DNA from: Bathymodiolus brooksi
Taxonomy: Eukaryota; Mollusca; Bivalvia; Mytilida; Modiolidae
Assembly (NCBI GenBank): GCA_963680875.1
Contig: OY804589.1
Coordinates: forward strand, 22,464,413 to 22,528,412
Reading direction: 5' to 3'
Length of the DNA: 64,000 nt
Every line of letters begins with the position of its first letter. Position 1 is the stretch's first letter. A model generated the notes under the pieces. It had not been told where the DNA came from, ran no database searches, and was given only the letters and a program-made list of their open reading frames with translations. A program made the translations under genes and the position numbers. Shown piece after piece: positions 11,297 through 25,400 of the stretch.

Positions 11297-13465
11297 AAAG
11301 GGACCAAACAGGAAAACCGGGGGTACATTCAAGAACAGATAACCCAGAAACACGGACACGCAAGACACAACCTGTGAAAGTAAGTAAACTAAAGGGACCA
11401 AACAGGAAAACCGAGGGTACATTCAAGAACGGATAACTGAGAAACACGTACACACAAGACACAACCTGTGAAAGTAAGTAAACTAAAGGGACCAAACAGG
11501 AAAACCGAGGGTACATTCAAGAACGGATAACCTAGAAACACCGACACGCAAGACACAACCTGTGAAAGTAAGTAAACTAAAGGGACCAAACAGGAAAACC
11601 GAGGGTACATTCAAGAACGGATAACCCAGAAACACGGACACACAAGACACAACCTGTGAAAGTAAGTAAACTAAAGGGACCAAACAGGAAAACCGAGGGT
11701 ACATTCAAGAACGGATAACCCAGAAACACGGACACGCAAGACACAACCTGTGAAAGTAAGTAAACTAAAGGGACCAAACAGGAAAACCGAGGGTACATTC
11801 AAGAACGGATACACCGGAAACACGGATACGCAAGACACAACCTGTGAAAGTAAGTAAACTAAAGGGACCAAACAGGAAAACCGAGGGTACATTCAAGAAC
11901 GGATAACCCAGAAACACCGACACGCAAGACACAACCTGTTAAAGTAAGTAAACCATAGGTACCAAACAGGAAAACCGAGGATACATTCAAGAACGGATAA
12001 CCCAGAAACACCGACACGCAAGACACAACCTGTGAAAGTAAGTAAACTAAAGGGAATAAACAGGAAAACCGAGGGTACATTCAAGAACGGATAACCCAGA
12101 AACACGGACACGCAAGACACAACCTGTGAAAGTAAGTAAACTAAAGGGACCAAACAGGAAAACCAAGGATACATTCAAGAACGGAAAACACAGAAACACG
12201 GACACACAAGACGCAACCTGTGAAAGTAAGTAAACTAAAGGGACCAAACAGGAAAAATGAGGGTACATTCAAGAACGGATAACCCAGAAATACGGACACA
12301 CAAGACACAACCTGTGAAAGTAAGTAAACTAAAGGGACCAAACAGGAAAACCGAGGATACATTCAAGAACGGAAAACAGAGAAACACAGACACCAAAGAT
12401 ACAACCTGTGAAAGTAAGTAAACTAAAGGGACCATACAGGAAAACCAAGGGTACATTCAAGAACGGATAACCCAGAAACACGGACACACAAGACACAACC
12501 TGTGAAAGTAAGTAAACCATAGGGACCAAACAGGAAAACCGAGGGTACATTCAAGAACGGATAACATAGAAACACGGACACACAAGACACAACCTGTGAA
12601 AGTAAGTAAACTAAAGGGACCAAACAGGAAAACCGAGGATACATTCAAGAACGGATAACCCAGAAACACGGACACGCAAGACACAACCTGTGAAAGTAAG
12701 TAAACTAAAGGGACCAAACAGGAAAACCGAGGGTACATTCAAGAACGGATAACTGAGAAACTCGGACACACAAGACAAAACCTGTGAAAGTAAGTAAACT
12801 AAAGGGACCATACAGAAAAACCGAAGGTACATTCAAGAACGAATAGCACAGAAACACGGACACACAAGACACAACCTGTGAAAGTAAGTAAACCATAGGG
12901 ACCAAACAGGAAAACCGAGGATACATTCAAGAACGGATAACCCAGAAACACGGACACACAAGACACAACCTGTGAAAGTAAGTAAACTAAAGGGACCAAA
13001 TAGGAAAACCGAGGGTACATTCAAGAACGGATAACTGAGAAACACGGACCCACAAGACACAACCTCTGAAAGTAAGTAAACTAAAGGGACCAAACAGGAA
13101 AACCGAGGGTACATTCAAGAACGGATAACCAAGAAACACGGAAACGCAAGACACAACCTGTGAAAGTAAGTAAACTAAAGGGACCAAACAGGAAAGCCGA
13201 GGGTACATTCAAGAACGGATAACACAGAAACACGGACACGCAAGACACAACCTGTGAAAATAAGTAAACTAAAGGGACCAAACAGGAAAACCGAGGGTAC
13301 ATTCAAGAACGGATAACCCAGAAACACGGACACGCAAGACACAACCTGTGAAAGTAAGTAAACCATAGGTACCAAACAGGAAAACCGAGGGTACATTCAA
13401 GAACGGATAACCCAGAAACACCGACACGCAAGACACAACCTGTGAAAATAAGTAAACTAAAGGGA
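9886..13465. repeat. Second copy of the 4605-bp-spaced duplication
   Basis: This is the counterpart of 5281-8860. It keeps the same succession of rare monomers, including the XbaI copy at 10765, cggatacacc near 11806, the gttaaag variant near 11939 and cggaaaacagag near 12371. The few private changes seen include ccggggg at about 11319, ggaataaac at about 12055 and cctctg near 13066. The last of these is then inherited by the downstream 4600-bp copies, which suggests that those copies were made from this one. Confidence 0.82.
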
Positions 13466-16400
13466 CCAAACAGGAAAACCGAGGGTACATTCAAGAACGG
13501 ATAACCCAGAAATACCGACACGCAAGACACAACCTGTGAAAGTAAGTAAACTAAAGGGACCAAACAGGAAAACCGAGGATACATTCAAGAACGGATAACA
13601 CAGAAACACGGACACACAAGACGCAACCTGTGAAAGTAAGTAAACAAAAGGGACCAAACAGGAAAACCGAGGATACATTCAAGAACGGATAACATAGAAA
13701 CACGGACACCAAAGACACAACCTGTGAAAGTAAGTAAACTAAAGGGACCATACAGGAAAACCGAGGGTACATTCAAGAACAAATAACCCAGAAACACGGA
13801 CACACAAGACACAACCTGTGAAAGTAAGTAAACCATAGGGACCAAACAGGAAAACCGAGGGTACATTCAAGAACGGATAACACAGAAACACGAACACACA
13901 AGACACAACCTGTGAAAGTAAGTAAACTAAAGGGACTAAACAGGAATACCGAGGGTACATTCAAGAACGGGTAACTGAGAAACACGGACACACAAGACAC
14001 AACCTGTGAAAGTAAGTAAACTAAAGGGACCAAACAGGAAAACCGAGGATACATTCAAGAACGAATAACCCAGAAACACGGACACGCAAGACACAACCTG
14101 TGAAAGTAAGTAAACTAAAGGGACCAAACAGGAAAACCGAGGGTACATTCAAGAACGGATAACCCAGAAACACAGACACACAAGACACAACCTTTGAAAG
14201 TAAGTAAACTAAAGGGACCAAACAGGAAAACCGAGGATACATTCAAGAACGGATAACCCAGAAACACGGACACGCAAGACAACCTGTGAAAGTAAGTAAA
14301 CTAAAGGGACCAAACAGGAAAACCGAGGGTACATTCAAGAACGGATAACACAGAAACACGGACATACAAGACACAACCTGTGAAAGTAAGTAAACTAAAG
14401 GGACCAAACAGGAAAACCGAGGGTACATTCAAGAACGATAACCCAGAAACACGGACACACAAGACACAACCTGTGAAAGTAAGTAAACTAAAGGGACCAA
14501 ACAGGAAAACCGAGGGTACATTCAATAACGGATAACACAGAAACACGGACACACAAGACACAACCTGTGAAAGTAAGTAAACTAAAGGGACCAAACAGGA
14601 AAACCGAGGGTACATTCAAGAACAGATAACCCAGAAACACGGACACACAAGACACAACCTGTGAAAGTAAGTAAACTAAAGGGACCAAACAGGAAAACCG
14701 AGGGTACATTCAAGAACGGATAACACAGAAACACGGACACACAAGACACAACCTGTGAAAGTAAGTAAACTAAAGGGACCAAACAGGAAAACCGAGGGTA
14801 CATTCAAGAGCGGATAACACAAAAACACGGACACACAAGACACAACCTGTGAAAGTAAGTAAACTAAAGGGACTAAACAGGAAAACCGAGGATACATTCA
14901 AGAACTGATAACATAGAAACACGGACACACAAGACACAACCTGTGAAAGTAAGTAAACTAAAGGGACCAAACAGGAAAACCGAGGATACATTCAAGAACG
15001 GATAACCCAGAAACACGGACACGCAAGACAACCTGTGAAAGTAAGTAAACTAAAGGGACCAAACAGGAAAACCGAGGGTACATTCAAGAACGAATAACAC
15101 AGAAACACGGACATACAAGACACAACCTGTGAAAGTAAGTAAACTAAAGGGACCAAACAGGAAAACCGAGGGTATATTCAAGAACGGATAACCCAGAAAC
15201 ACGGACACACAAGACACAACCTGTGAAAGTAAGCAAACTAAAGGGACCAAACAGGAAAACTGAGGGTACATTCAAGAACGGATAACACAGAAACACGGAC
15301 ACACAAGACACAACCTGTGAAAGTAAGTAAACTAAAGGGACCAAACAGGAAAACCGAGGGTACATTCAAGAACAGATAACCCAGAAACACGGACACACAA
15401 GACACAACCTGTGAAAGTAAGTAAACTAAAGGGACCAAACAGGAAAACCGAGGGTACATTCAAGAACGGATAACACAGAAACACGGACACACAAGACACA
15501 ACCTGTGAAAGTAAGTAAACTAAAGGGACCAAACAGGAAAACCGAGGGTACATTCAAGAACGGATAACACAGAAACACGGACACACAAGACACAATCTGT
15601 GAAAGTAAGTAAACTAAAGGGACCAAACAGGAAAACCGAGGGTACATTCAAGAACGGATAACACAGAAACACGGACACACAGGACACAACCTGTGAAAGT
15701 AAGTAAACTAAAGGGACTAAACAGGAAAACCGAGGATACATTCAAGAACGGATAACCCAGAAACACGGACACACAAGACACAACCTGTGAAAGTAAGTAA
15801 ACTAAAGGGACCAAACAGGAAAACCGAGGGTACATTCAAGAACGGATAACATAGAAACACGGACACCAAAGACACAACCTGTGAAAGTAAGTAAACTAAA
15901 GGGACCAAACAGGAAAACCGAGGATACATTCAAGAACGGATAACACAGAAACACGAACACCAAAGACACAACCTGTGAAAGTAAGTAAACTAAAGGGACC
16001 AAACAGGAAAACCGAGGGTACATTCAAGAACGGATAACACAGAAACACGGACACGCAAGACACAACCTGTGAAAGTAAGTAAACTAAAGGGACCATACAG
16101 GAAAACCGAGGGTACATTCAAGAACGGATAACACAGAAACACCAACACACAAGACACAACCTGTGAAAGTAAGTAAACTAAAGGGACCAAACAGGAAAAC
16201 CGAGGATACATTCAAGAACAGATAACCCAGAAACACGGACACACAAGACACAACCTGTGAAAGTAAGTAAACTAAAGGGACCAAACAGGAAAACCGAGGG
16301 TACATTCAAGAACGGATAACCCAGAAACACCGACACACAAGACACAACCTGTGAAAGTAAGTAAACTAAAGGGACCAAACAGGAAAACCGAGGATACATT

Positions 16401-17009
16401 CAAGAACGGATAACACAGAAACACGGACACACAAGACAAAACCTGTGAAAGTAAGTAAACTAAAGGGACCAAACAGGAAAACCGAGGATACATTCAAGAA
16501 CGGATAACACAGAAACACGGACACACAAGACAAAACCTGTGAAAGTAAGTAAACTAAAGGGACCAAACAGGAAAACCGAGGATACATTCAAGAACGGATA
16601 ACCCAGAAACACGGACAAACAAGACACAACCTGTGAAAGTAAGTAAACTAAAGGGACCAAACAGGAAAACCGAGGATACATTCAAGAACGGATAATTGAG
16701 AAACACGGACACACAAGACACAACCTGTGAAAGTAAGCAAACTAAAGGGACCAAACAGGAAAACCGAGGATACATTCAAGAACGGATAACCCAGAAACAC
16801 GGACACGCAAGACACAACCTGTGAAAGTAAGTAAACTAAAGGGACCAAACAGGAAAACCGAGGATACATTCAAGAACGGATAATTGAGAAACACGACACA
16901 CAAGACACAACCTGTGAAAGTAAGTAAACTAAAGGGACCATACAGGAAAACCGAGGGTACATTCAAGAACGGATAACACAGAAAAACGAACACACAAGAC
17001 ACAACCTGT
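12410..17009. repeat. 4600-bp higher-order unit (49 monomers), copy 1
   Basis: This is followed immediately by a nearly identical copy at 17010-21610. The left boundary is the monomer with gggaccatacagg and aaaaccaaggg. The sequence to its left (cggaaaacagag, caccaaagat) differs from that left of 17010, so the junction lies at about 17000-17040. The unit contains 92-bp monomers ending near 14290 and 15040 and a 93-bp monomer with gaacgataaccc at 14435. It begins as B-type and becomes A-type after about 14.1 kb. Confidence 0.88.
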
Positions 17010-20000
17010 GAAAGTAAGTAAACTAAAGGGACCATACAGGAAAACCAAGGGTACATTCAAGAACGGATAACCCAGAAACACGGACACACAAGACACAACC
17101 TGTGAAAGTAAGTAAACCATAGGGACCAAACAGGAAAACCGAGGGTACATTCAAGAACGGATAACATAGAAACACGGACACACAAGACACAACCTGTGAA
17201 AGTAAGTAAACTAAAGGGACCAAACAGGAAAACCGAGGATACATTCAAGAACGGATAACCCAGAAACACGGACACGCAAGACACAACCTGTGAAAGTAAG
17301 TAAACTAAAGGGACCAAACAGGAAAACCGAGGGTACATTCAAGAACGGATAACTGAGAAACTCGGACACACAAGACAAAACCTGTGAAAGTAAGTAAACT
17401 AAAGGGACCATACAGAAAAACCGAAGGTACATTCAAGAACGAATAGCACAGAAACACGGACACACAAGACACAACCTGTGAAAGTAAGTAAACCATAGGG
17501 ACCAAACAGGAAAACCGAGGATTCATTCAAGAACGGATAACCCAGAAACACGGACACACAAGACACAACCTGTGAAAGTAAGTAAACTAAAGGGACCAAA
17601 TAGGAAAACCGAGGGTACATTCAAGAACGGATAACTGAGAAACACGGACCCACAAGACACAACCTCTGAAAGTAAGTAAACTAAAGGGACCAAACAGGAA
17701 AACCGAGGGTACATTCAAGAACGGATAACCAAGAAACACGGAAACGCAAGACACAACCTGTGAAAGTAAGTAAACTAAAGGGACCAAACAGGAAAGCCGA
17801 GGGTACATTCAAGAACGGATAACACAGAAACACGGACACGCAAGACACAACCTGTGAAAATAAGTAAACTAAAGGGACCAAACAGGAAAACCGAGGGTAC
17901 ATTCAAGAACGGATAACCCAGAAACACGGACACGCAAGACACAACCTGTGAAAGTAAGTAAACCATAGGTACCAAACAGGAAAACCGAGGGTACATTCAA
18001 GAACGGATAACCCAGAAACACCGACACGCAAGACACAACCTGTGAAAATAAGTAAACTAAAGGGACCAAACAGGAAAACCGAGGGTACATTCAAGAACGG
18101 ATAACCCAGAAATACCGACACGCAAGACACAACCTGTGAAAGTAAGTAAACTAAAGGGACCAAACAGGAAAACCGAGGATACATTCAAGAACGGATAACA
18201 CAGAAACACGGACACACAAGACGCAACCTGTGAAAGTAAGTAAACAAAAGGGACCAAACAGGAAAACCGAGGATACATTCAAGAACGGATAACATAGAAA
18301 CACGGACACCAAAGACACAACCTGTGAAAGTAAGTAAACTAAAGGGACCATACAGGAAAACCGAGGGTACATTCAAGAACAAATAACCCAGAAACACGGA
18401 CACACAAGACACAACCTGTGAAAGTAAGTAAACCATAGGGACCAAACAGGAAAACCGAGGGTACATTCAAGAACGGATAACACAGAAACACGAACACACA
18501 AGACACAACCTGTGAAAGTAAGTAAACTAAAGGGACTAAACAGGAATACCGAGGGTACATTCAAGAACGGGTAACTGAGAAACACGGACACACAAGACAC
18601 AACCTGTGAAAGTAAGTAAACTAAAGGGACCAAACAGGAAAACCGAGGATACATTCAAGAACGAATAACCCAGAAACACGGACACGCAAGACACAACCTG
18701 TGAAAGTAAGTAAACTAAAGGGACCAAACAGGAAAACCGAGGGTACATTCAAGAACGGATAACCCAGAAACACAGACACACAAGACACAACCTTTGAAAG
18801 TAAGTAAACTAAAGGGACCAAACAGGAAAACCGAGGATACATTCAAGAACGGATAACCCAGAAACACGGACACGCAAGACAACCTGTGAAAGTAAGTAAA
18901 CTAAAGGGACCAAACAGGAAAACCGAGGGTACATTCAAGAACGGATAACACAGAAACACGGACATACAAGACACAACCTGTGAAAGTAAGTAAACTAAAG
19001 GGACCAAACAGGAAAACCGAGGGTACATTCAAGAACGATAACCCAGAAACACGGACACACAAGACACAACCTGTGAAAGTAAGTAAACTAAAGGGACCAA
19101 ACAGGAAAACCGAGGGTACATTCAATAACGGATAACACAGAAACACGGACACACAAGACACAACCTGTGAAAGTAAGTAAACTAAAGGGACCAAACAGGA
19201 AAACCGAGGGTACATTCAAGAACAGATAACCCAGAAACACGGACACACAAGACACAACCTGTGAAAGTAAGTAAACTAAAGGGACCAAACAGGAAAACCG
19301 AGGGTACATTCAAGAACGGATAACACAGAAACACGGACACACAAGACACAACCTGTGAAAGTAAGTAAACTAAAGGGACCAAACAGGAAAACCGAGGGTA
19401 CATTCAAGAGCGGATAACACAAAAACACGGACACACAAGACACAACCTGTGAAAGTAAGTAAACTAAAGGGACTAAACAGGAAAACCGAGGATACATTCA
19501 AGAACTGATAACATAGAAACACGGACACACAAGACACAACCTGTGAAAGTAAGTAAACTAAAGGGACCAAACAGGAAAACCGAGGATACATTCAAGAACG
19601 GATAACCCAGAAACACGGACACGCAAGACAACCTGTGAAAGTAAGTAAACTAAAGGGACCAAACAGGAAAACCGAGGGTACATTCAAGAACGAATAACAC
19701 AGAAACACGGACATACAAGACACAACCTGTGAAAGTAAGTAAACTAAAGGGACCAAACAGGAAAACCGAGGGTATATTCAAGAACGGATAACCCAGAAAC
19801 ACGGACACACAAGACACAACCTGTGAAAGTAAGCAAACTAAAGGGACCAAACAGGAAAACTGAGGGTACATTCAAGAACGGATAACACAGAAACACGGAC
19901 ACACAAGACACAACCTGTGAAAGTAAGTAAACTAAAGGGACCAAACAGGAAAACCGAGGGTACATTCAAGAACAGATAACCCAGAAACACGGACACACAA

Positions 20001-21610
20001 GACACAACCTGTGAAAGTAAGTAAACTAAAGGGACCAAACAGGAAAACCGAGGGTACATTCAAGAACGGATAACACAGAAACACGGACACACAAGACACA
20101 ACCTGTGAAAGTAAGTAAACTAAAGGGACCAAACAGGAAAACCGAGGGTACATTCAAGAACGGATAACACAGAAACACGGACACACAAGACACAATCTGT
20201 GAAAGTAAGTAAACTAAAGGGACCAAACAGGAAAACCGAGGGTACATTCAAGAACGGATAACACAGAAACACGGACACACAGGACACAACCTGTGAAAGT
20301 AAGTAAACTAAAGGGACTAAACAGGAAAACCGAGGATACATTCAAGAACGGATAACCCAGAAACACGGACACACAAGACACAACCTGTGAAAGTAAGTAA
20401 ACTAAAGGGACCAAACAGGAAAACCGAGGGTACATTCAAGAACGGATAACATAGAAACACGGACACCAAAGACACAACCTGTGAAAGTAAGTAAACTAAA
20501 GGGACCAAACAGGAAAACCGAGGATACATTCAAGAACGGATAACACAGAAACACGAACACCAAAGACACAACCTGTGAAAGTAAGTAAACTAAAGGGACC
20601 AAACAGGAAAACCGAGGGTACATTCAAGAACGGATAACACAGAAACACGGACACGCAAGACACAACCTGTGAAAGTAAGTAAACTAAAGGGACCATACAG
20701 GAAAACCGAGGGTACATTCAAGAACGGATAACACAGAAACACCAACACACAAGACACAACCTGTGAAAGTAAGTAAACTAAAGGGACCAAACAGGAAAAC
20801 CGAGGATACATTCAAGAACAGATAACCCAGAAACACGGACACACAAGACACAACCTGTGAAAGTAAGTAAACTAAAGGGACCAAACAGGAAAACCGAGGG
20901 TACATTCAAGAACGGATAACCCAGAAACACCGACACACAAGACACAACCTGTGAAAGTAAGTAAACTAAAGGGACCAAACAGGAAAACCGAGGATACATT
21001 CAAGAACGGATAACACAGAAACACGGACACACAAGACAAAACCTGTGAAAGTAAGTAAACTAAAGGGACCAAACAGGAAAACCGAGGATACATTCAAGAA
21101 CGGATAACACAGAAACACTGACACACAAGACAAAACCTGTGAAAGTAAGTAAACTAAAGGGACCAAACAGGAAAACCGAGGATACATTCAAGAACGGATA
21201 ACCCAGAAACACGGACAAACAAGACACAACCTGTGAAAGTAAGTAAACTAAAGGGACCAAACAGGAAAACCGAGGATACATTCAAGAATGGATAATTGAG
21301 AAACACGGACACACAAGACACAACCTGTGAAAGTAAGCAAACTAAAGGGACCAAACAGGAAAACCGAGGATACATTCAAGAACGGATAACCCAGAAACAC
21401 GGACACGCAAGACACAACCTGTGAAAGTAAGTAAACTAAAGGGACCAAACAGGAAAACCGAGGATACATTCAAGAACGGATAATTGAGAAACACGACACA
21501 CAAGACACAACCTGTGAAAGTAAGTAAACTAAAGGGACCATACAGGAAAACCGAGGGTACATTCAAGAACGGATAACACAGAAAAACGAACACACAAGAC
21601 ACAACCTGTG
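17010..21610. repeat. 4600-bp higher-order unit, copy 2
   Basis: This is a direct tandem duplicate of 12410-17009. Reading the two side by side I found three substitutions: 17523 (T for A), 21119 (T for G) and 21289 (T for C at a CpG). I did not align every base, but the identity must be well above 99%. All length-variant monomers are shared: 14277/18877, 14437/19037, 15027/19627 and 16896/21496. The duplication is therefore recent compared with the divergence among neighbouring monomers. Confidence 0.88.
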
Positions 21611-22439
21611 AAAGTAAGTAAACTAAAGGGACCAAACAGGAAAACCGAGGATACATTCAAGAACGGATAACCCAGAAACACGGACACGCAAGACACAACC
21701 TGTGAAAGTAAGTAAACTAAAGGGACCAAACAGGAAAACCGAGGGTACATTCAAGAACGGATAACTGAGAAACACGGACACACAAGACACAACCTGTGAA
21801 AGTAAGTAAACAAAAGGGACCATACAGGAAAACCGAGGGTACATTCAAGAACGGATAACACAGAAACACGGACACCAACGACACAACCTGTGAAAGTAAG
21901 TAAACTAAAGGAACCAAACAGGAAAACCGTGGATACATTCTAGAACGGATTACCCAGAAACACGGACAAGCAAGACACAACCTGTGAAAGTAAGTAAACT
22001 AAAGGGACCAAACAGGAAAACCGAGGGTACATTCAAGAACGGATAACACAGAAACACGAACACACAAGACACAACCTGTGAAAGTAAGTAAACTAAAGGG
22101 ACCAAACAGGAAAACCGAGGGTACATTCAAGAACGGATAACCCAGAAACACGGACACCAAAGACACAACCTGTGAAAGTAAGTAAACTAAAGGGAACATA
22201 CAGGAAAACCGAGGGTACATTCAAGAACAGATAACCCAGAAACACGGACACGCAAGACACAACCTGTGAAAGTAAGTAAACTAAAGAAACCATACAGGAA
22301 AACCGAGGGTACATTCAAGAACGGATAACCCAGAAACACGGACACGCAAGACACAACCTGTGAAAGTAAGTAAACTAAAGGGACCAAACAGGAAAACCGA
22401 GGGTACATTCAAGAACAGATAACCCAGAAACAGGGACAC
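17558..22439. repeat. 4882-bp higher-order unit (52 monomers), copy 1
   Basis: This unit overlaps the second 4600-bp copy and adds the A-type fragment 21611-22439. It recurs directly at 22440-27321. The period of 4882 bp equals 52 monomers minus 6 bp, which fits its shared shortened monomers (18877, 19037, 19627, 21496 and their counterparts). Because it contains most of the 4600-bp unit, this duplication must postdate the 4600-bp one. Confidence 0.83.
21611..22439. repeat. Nine-monomer A-type fragment
   Basis: This fragment resembles the right part of an A block (for example 10449-11300). It carries the XbaI monomer (21939) in a sub-variant with ccgtgg, gacaccaacgac and ggacaagcaag that is shared only by the copies at 26821 and 28794. 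It lacks the monomer with aaaacagaggg seen after the earlier XbaI copies (for example 4079). Near 22440 it is joined to B-type sequence (the caaatagg monomer), which marks a recombination junction. Confidence 0.75.
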
Positions 22440-25400
22440 GCAAGACACAACCTGTGAAAGTAAGTAAACTAAAGGGACCAAATAGGAAAACCGAGGGTAC
22501 ATTCAAGAACGGATAACTGAGAAACACGGACCCACAAGACACAACCTCTGAAAGTAAGTAAACTAAAGGGACCAAACAGGAAAACCGAGGGTACATTCAA
22601 GAACGGATAACCAAGAAACACGGAAACGCAAGACACAACCTGTGAAAGTAAGTAAACTAAAGGGACCAAACAGGAAAGCCGAGGGTACATTCAAGAACGG
22701 ATAACACAGAAACACGGACACGCAAGACACAACCTGTGAAAATAAGTAAACTAAAGGGACCAAACAGGAAAACCGAGGGTACATTCAAGAACGGATAACC
22801 CAGAAACACGGACACGCAAGACACAACCTGTGAAAGTAAGTAAACCATAGGTACCAAACAGGAAAACCGAGGGTACATTCAAGAACGGATAACCCAGAAA
22901 CACCGACACGCAAGACACAACCTGTGAAAATAAGTAAACTAAAGGGACCAAACAGGAAAACCGAGGGTACATTCAAGAACGGATAACCCAGAAATACCGA
23001 CACGCAAGACACAACCTGTGAAAGTAAGTAAACTAAAGGGACCAAACAGGAAAACCGAGGATACATTCAAGAACGGATAACACAGAAACACGGACACACA
23101 AGACGCAACCTGTGAAAGTAAGTAAACAAAAGGGACCAAACAGGAAAACCGAGGATACATTCAAGAACGGATAACATAGAAACACGGACACCAAAGACAC
23201 AACCTGTGAAAGTAAGTAAACTAAAGGGACCATACAGGAAAACCGAGGGTACATTCAAGAACAAATAACCCAGAAACACGGACACACAAGACACAACCTG
23301 TGAAAGTAAGTAAACCATAGGGACCAAACAGGAAAACCGAGGGTACATTCAAGAACGGATAACACAGAAACACGAACACACAAGACACAACCTGTGAAAG
23401 TAAGTAAACTAAAGGGACTAAACAGGAATACCGAGGGTACATTCAAGAACGGGTAACTGAGAAACACGGACACACAAGACACAACCTGTGAAAGTAAGTA
23501 AACTAAAGGGACCAAACAGGAAAACCGAGGATACATTCAAGAACGAATAACCCAGAAACACGGACACGCAAGACACAACCTGTGAAAGTAAGTAAACTAA
23601 AGGGACCAAACAGGAAAACCGAGGGTACATTCAAGAACGGATAACCCAGAAACACAGACACACAAGACACAACCTTTGAAAGTAAGTAAACTAAAGGGAC
23701 CAAACAGGAAAACCGAGGATACATTCAAGAACGGATAACCCAGAAACACGGACACGCAAGACAACCTGTGAAAGTAAGTAAACTAAAGGGACCAAACAGG
23801 AAAACCGAGGGTACATTCAAGAACGGATAACACAGAAACACGGACATACAAGACACAACCTGTGAAAGTAAGTAAACTAAAGGGACCAAACAGGAAAACC
23901 GAGGGTACATTCAAGAACGATAACCCAGAAACACGGACACACAAGACACAACCTGTGAAAGTAAGTAAACTAAAGGGACCAAACAGGAAAACCGAGGGTA
24001 CATTCAATAACGGATAACACAGAAACACGGACACACAAGACACAACCTGTGAAAGTAAGTAAACTAAAGGGACCAAACAGGAAAACCGAGGGTACATTCA
24101 AGAACAGATAACCCAGAAACACGGACACACAAGACACAACCTGTGAAAGTAAGTAAACTAAAGGGACCAAACAGGAAAACCGAGGGTACATTCAAGAACG
24201 GATAACACAGAAACACGGACACACAAGACACAACCTGTGAAAGTAAGTAAACTAAAGGGACCAAACAGGAAAACCGAGGGTACATTCAAGAGCGGATAAC
24301 ACAAAAACACGGACACACAAGACACAACCTGTGAAAGTAAGTAAACTAAAGGGACTAAACAGGAAAACCGAGGATACATTCAAGAACTGATAACATAGAA
24401 ACACGGACACACAAGACACAACCTGTGAAAGTAAGTAAACTAAAGGGACCAAACAGGAAAACCGAGGATACATTCAAGAACGGATAACCCAGAAACACGG
24501 ACACGCAAGACAACCTGTGAAAGTAAGTAAACTAAAGGGACCAAACAGGAAAACCGAGGGTACATTCAAGAACGAATAACACAGAAACACGGACATACAA
24601 GACACAACCTGTGAAAGTAAGTAAACTAAAGGGACCAAACAGGAAAACCGAGGGTATATTCAAGAACGGATAACCCAGAAACACGGACACACAAGACACA
24701 ACCTGTGAAAGTAAGCAAACTAAAGGGACCAAACAGGAAAACTGAGGGTACATTCAAGAACGGATAACACAGAAACACGGACACACAAGACACAACCTGT
24801 GAAAGTAAGTAAACTAAAGGGACCAAACAGGAAAACCGAGGGTACATTCAAGAACAGATAACCCAGAAACACGGACACACAAGACACAACCTGTGAAAGT
24901 AAGTAAACTAAAGGGACCAAACAGGAAAACCGAGGGTACATTCAAGAACGGATAACACAGAAACACGGACACACAAGACACAACCTGTGAAAGTAAGTAA
25001 ACTAAAGGGACCAAACAGGAAAACCGAGGGTACATTCAAGAACGGATAACACAGAAACACGGACACACAAGACACAATCTGTGAAAGTAAGTAAACTAAA
25101 GGGACCAAACAGGAAAACCGAGGGTACATTCAAGAACGGATAACACAGAAACACGGACACACAGGACACAACCTGTGAAAGTAAGTAAACTAAAGGGACT
25201 AAACAGGAAAACCGAGGATACATTCAAGAACGGATAACCCAGAAACACGGACACACAAGACACAACCTGTGAAAGTAAGTAAACTAAAGGGACCAAACAG
25301 GAAAACCGAGGGTACATTCAAGAACGGATAACATAGAAACACGGACACCAAAGACACAACCTGTGAAAGTAAGTAAACTAAAGGGACCAAACAGGAAAAC

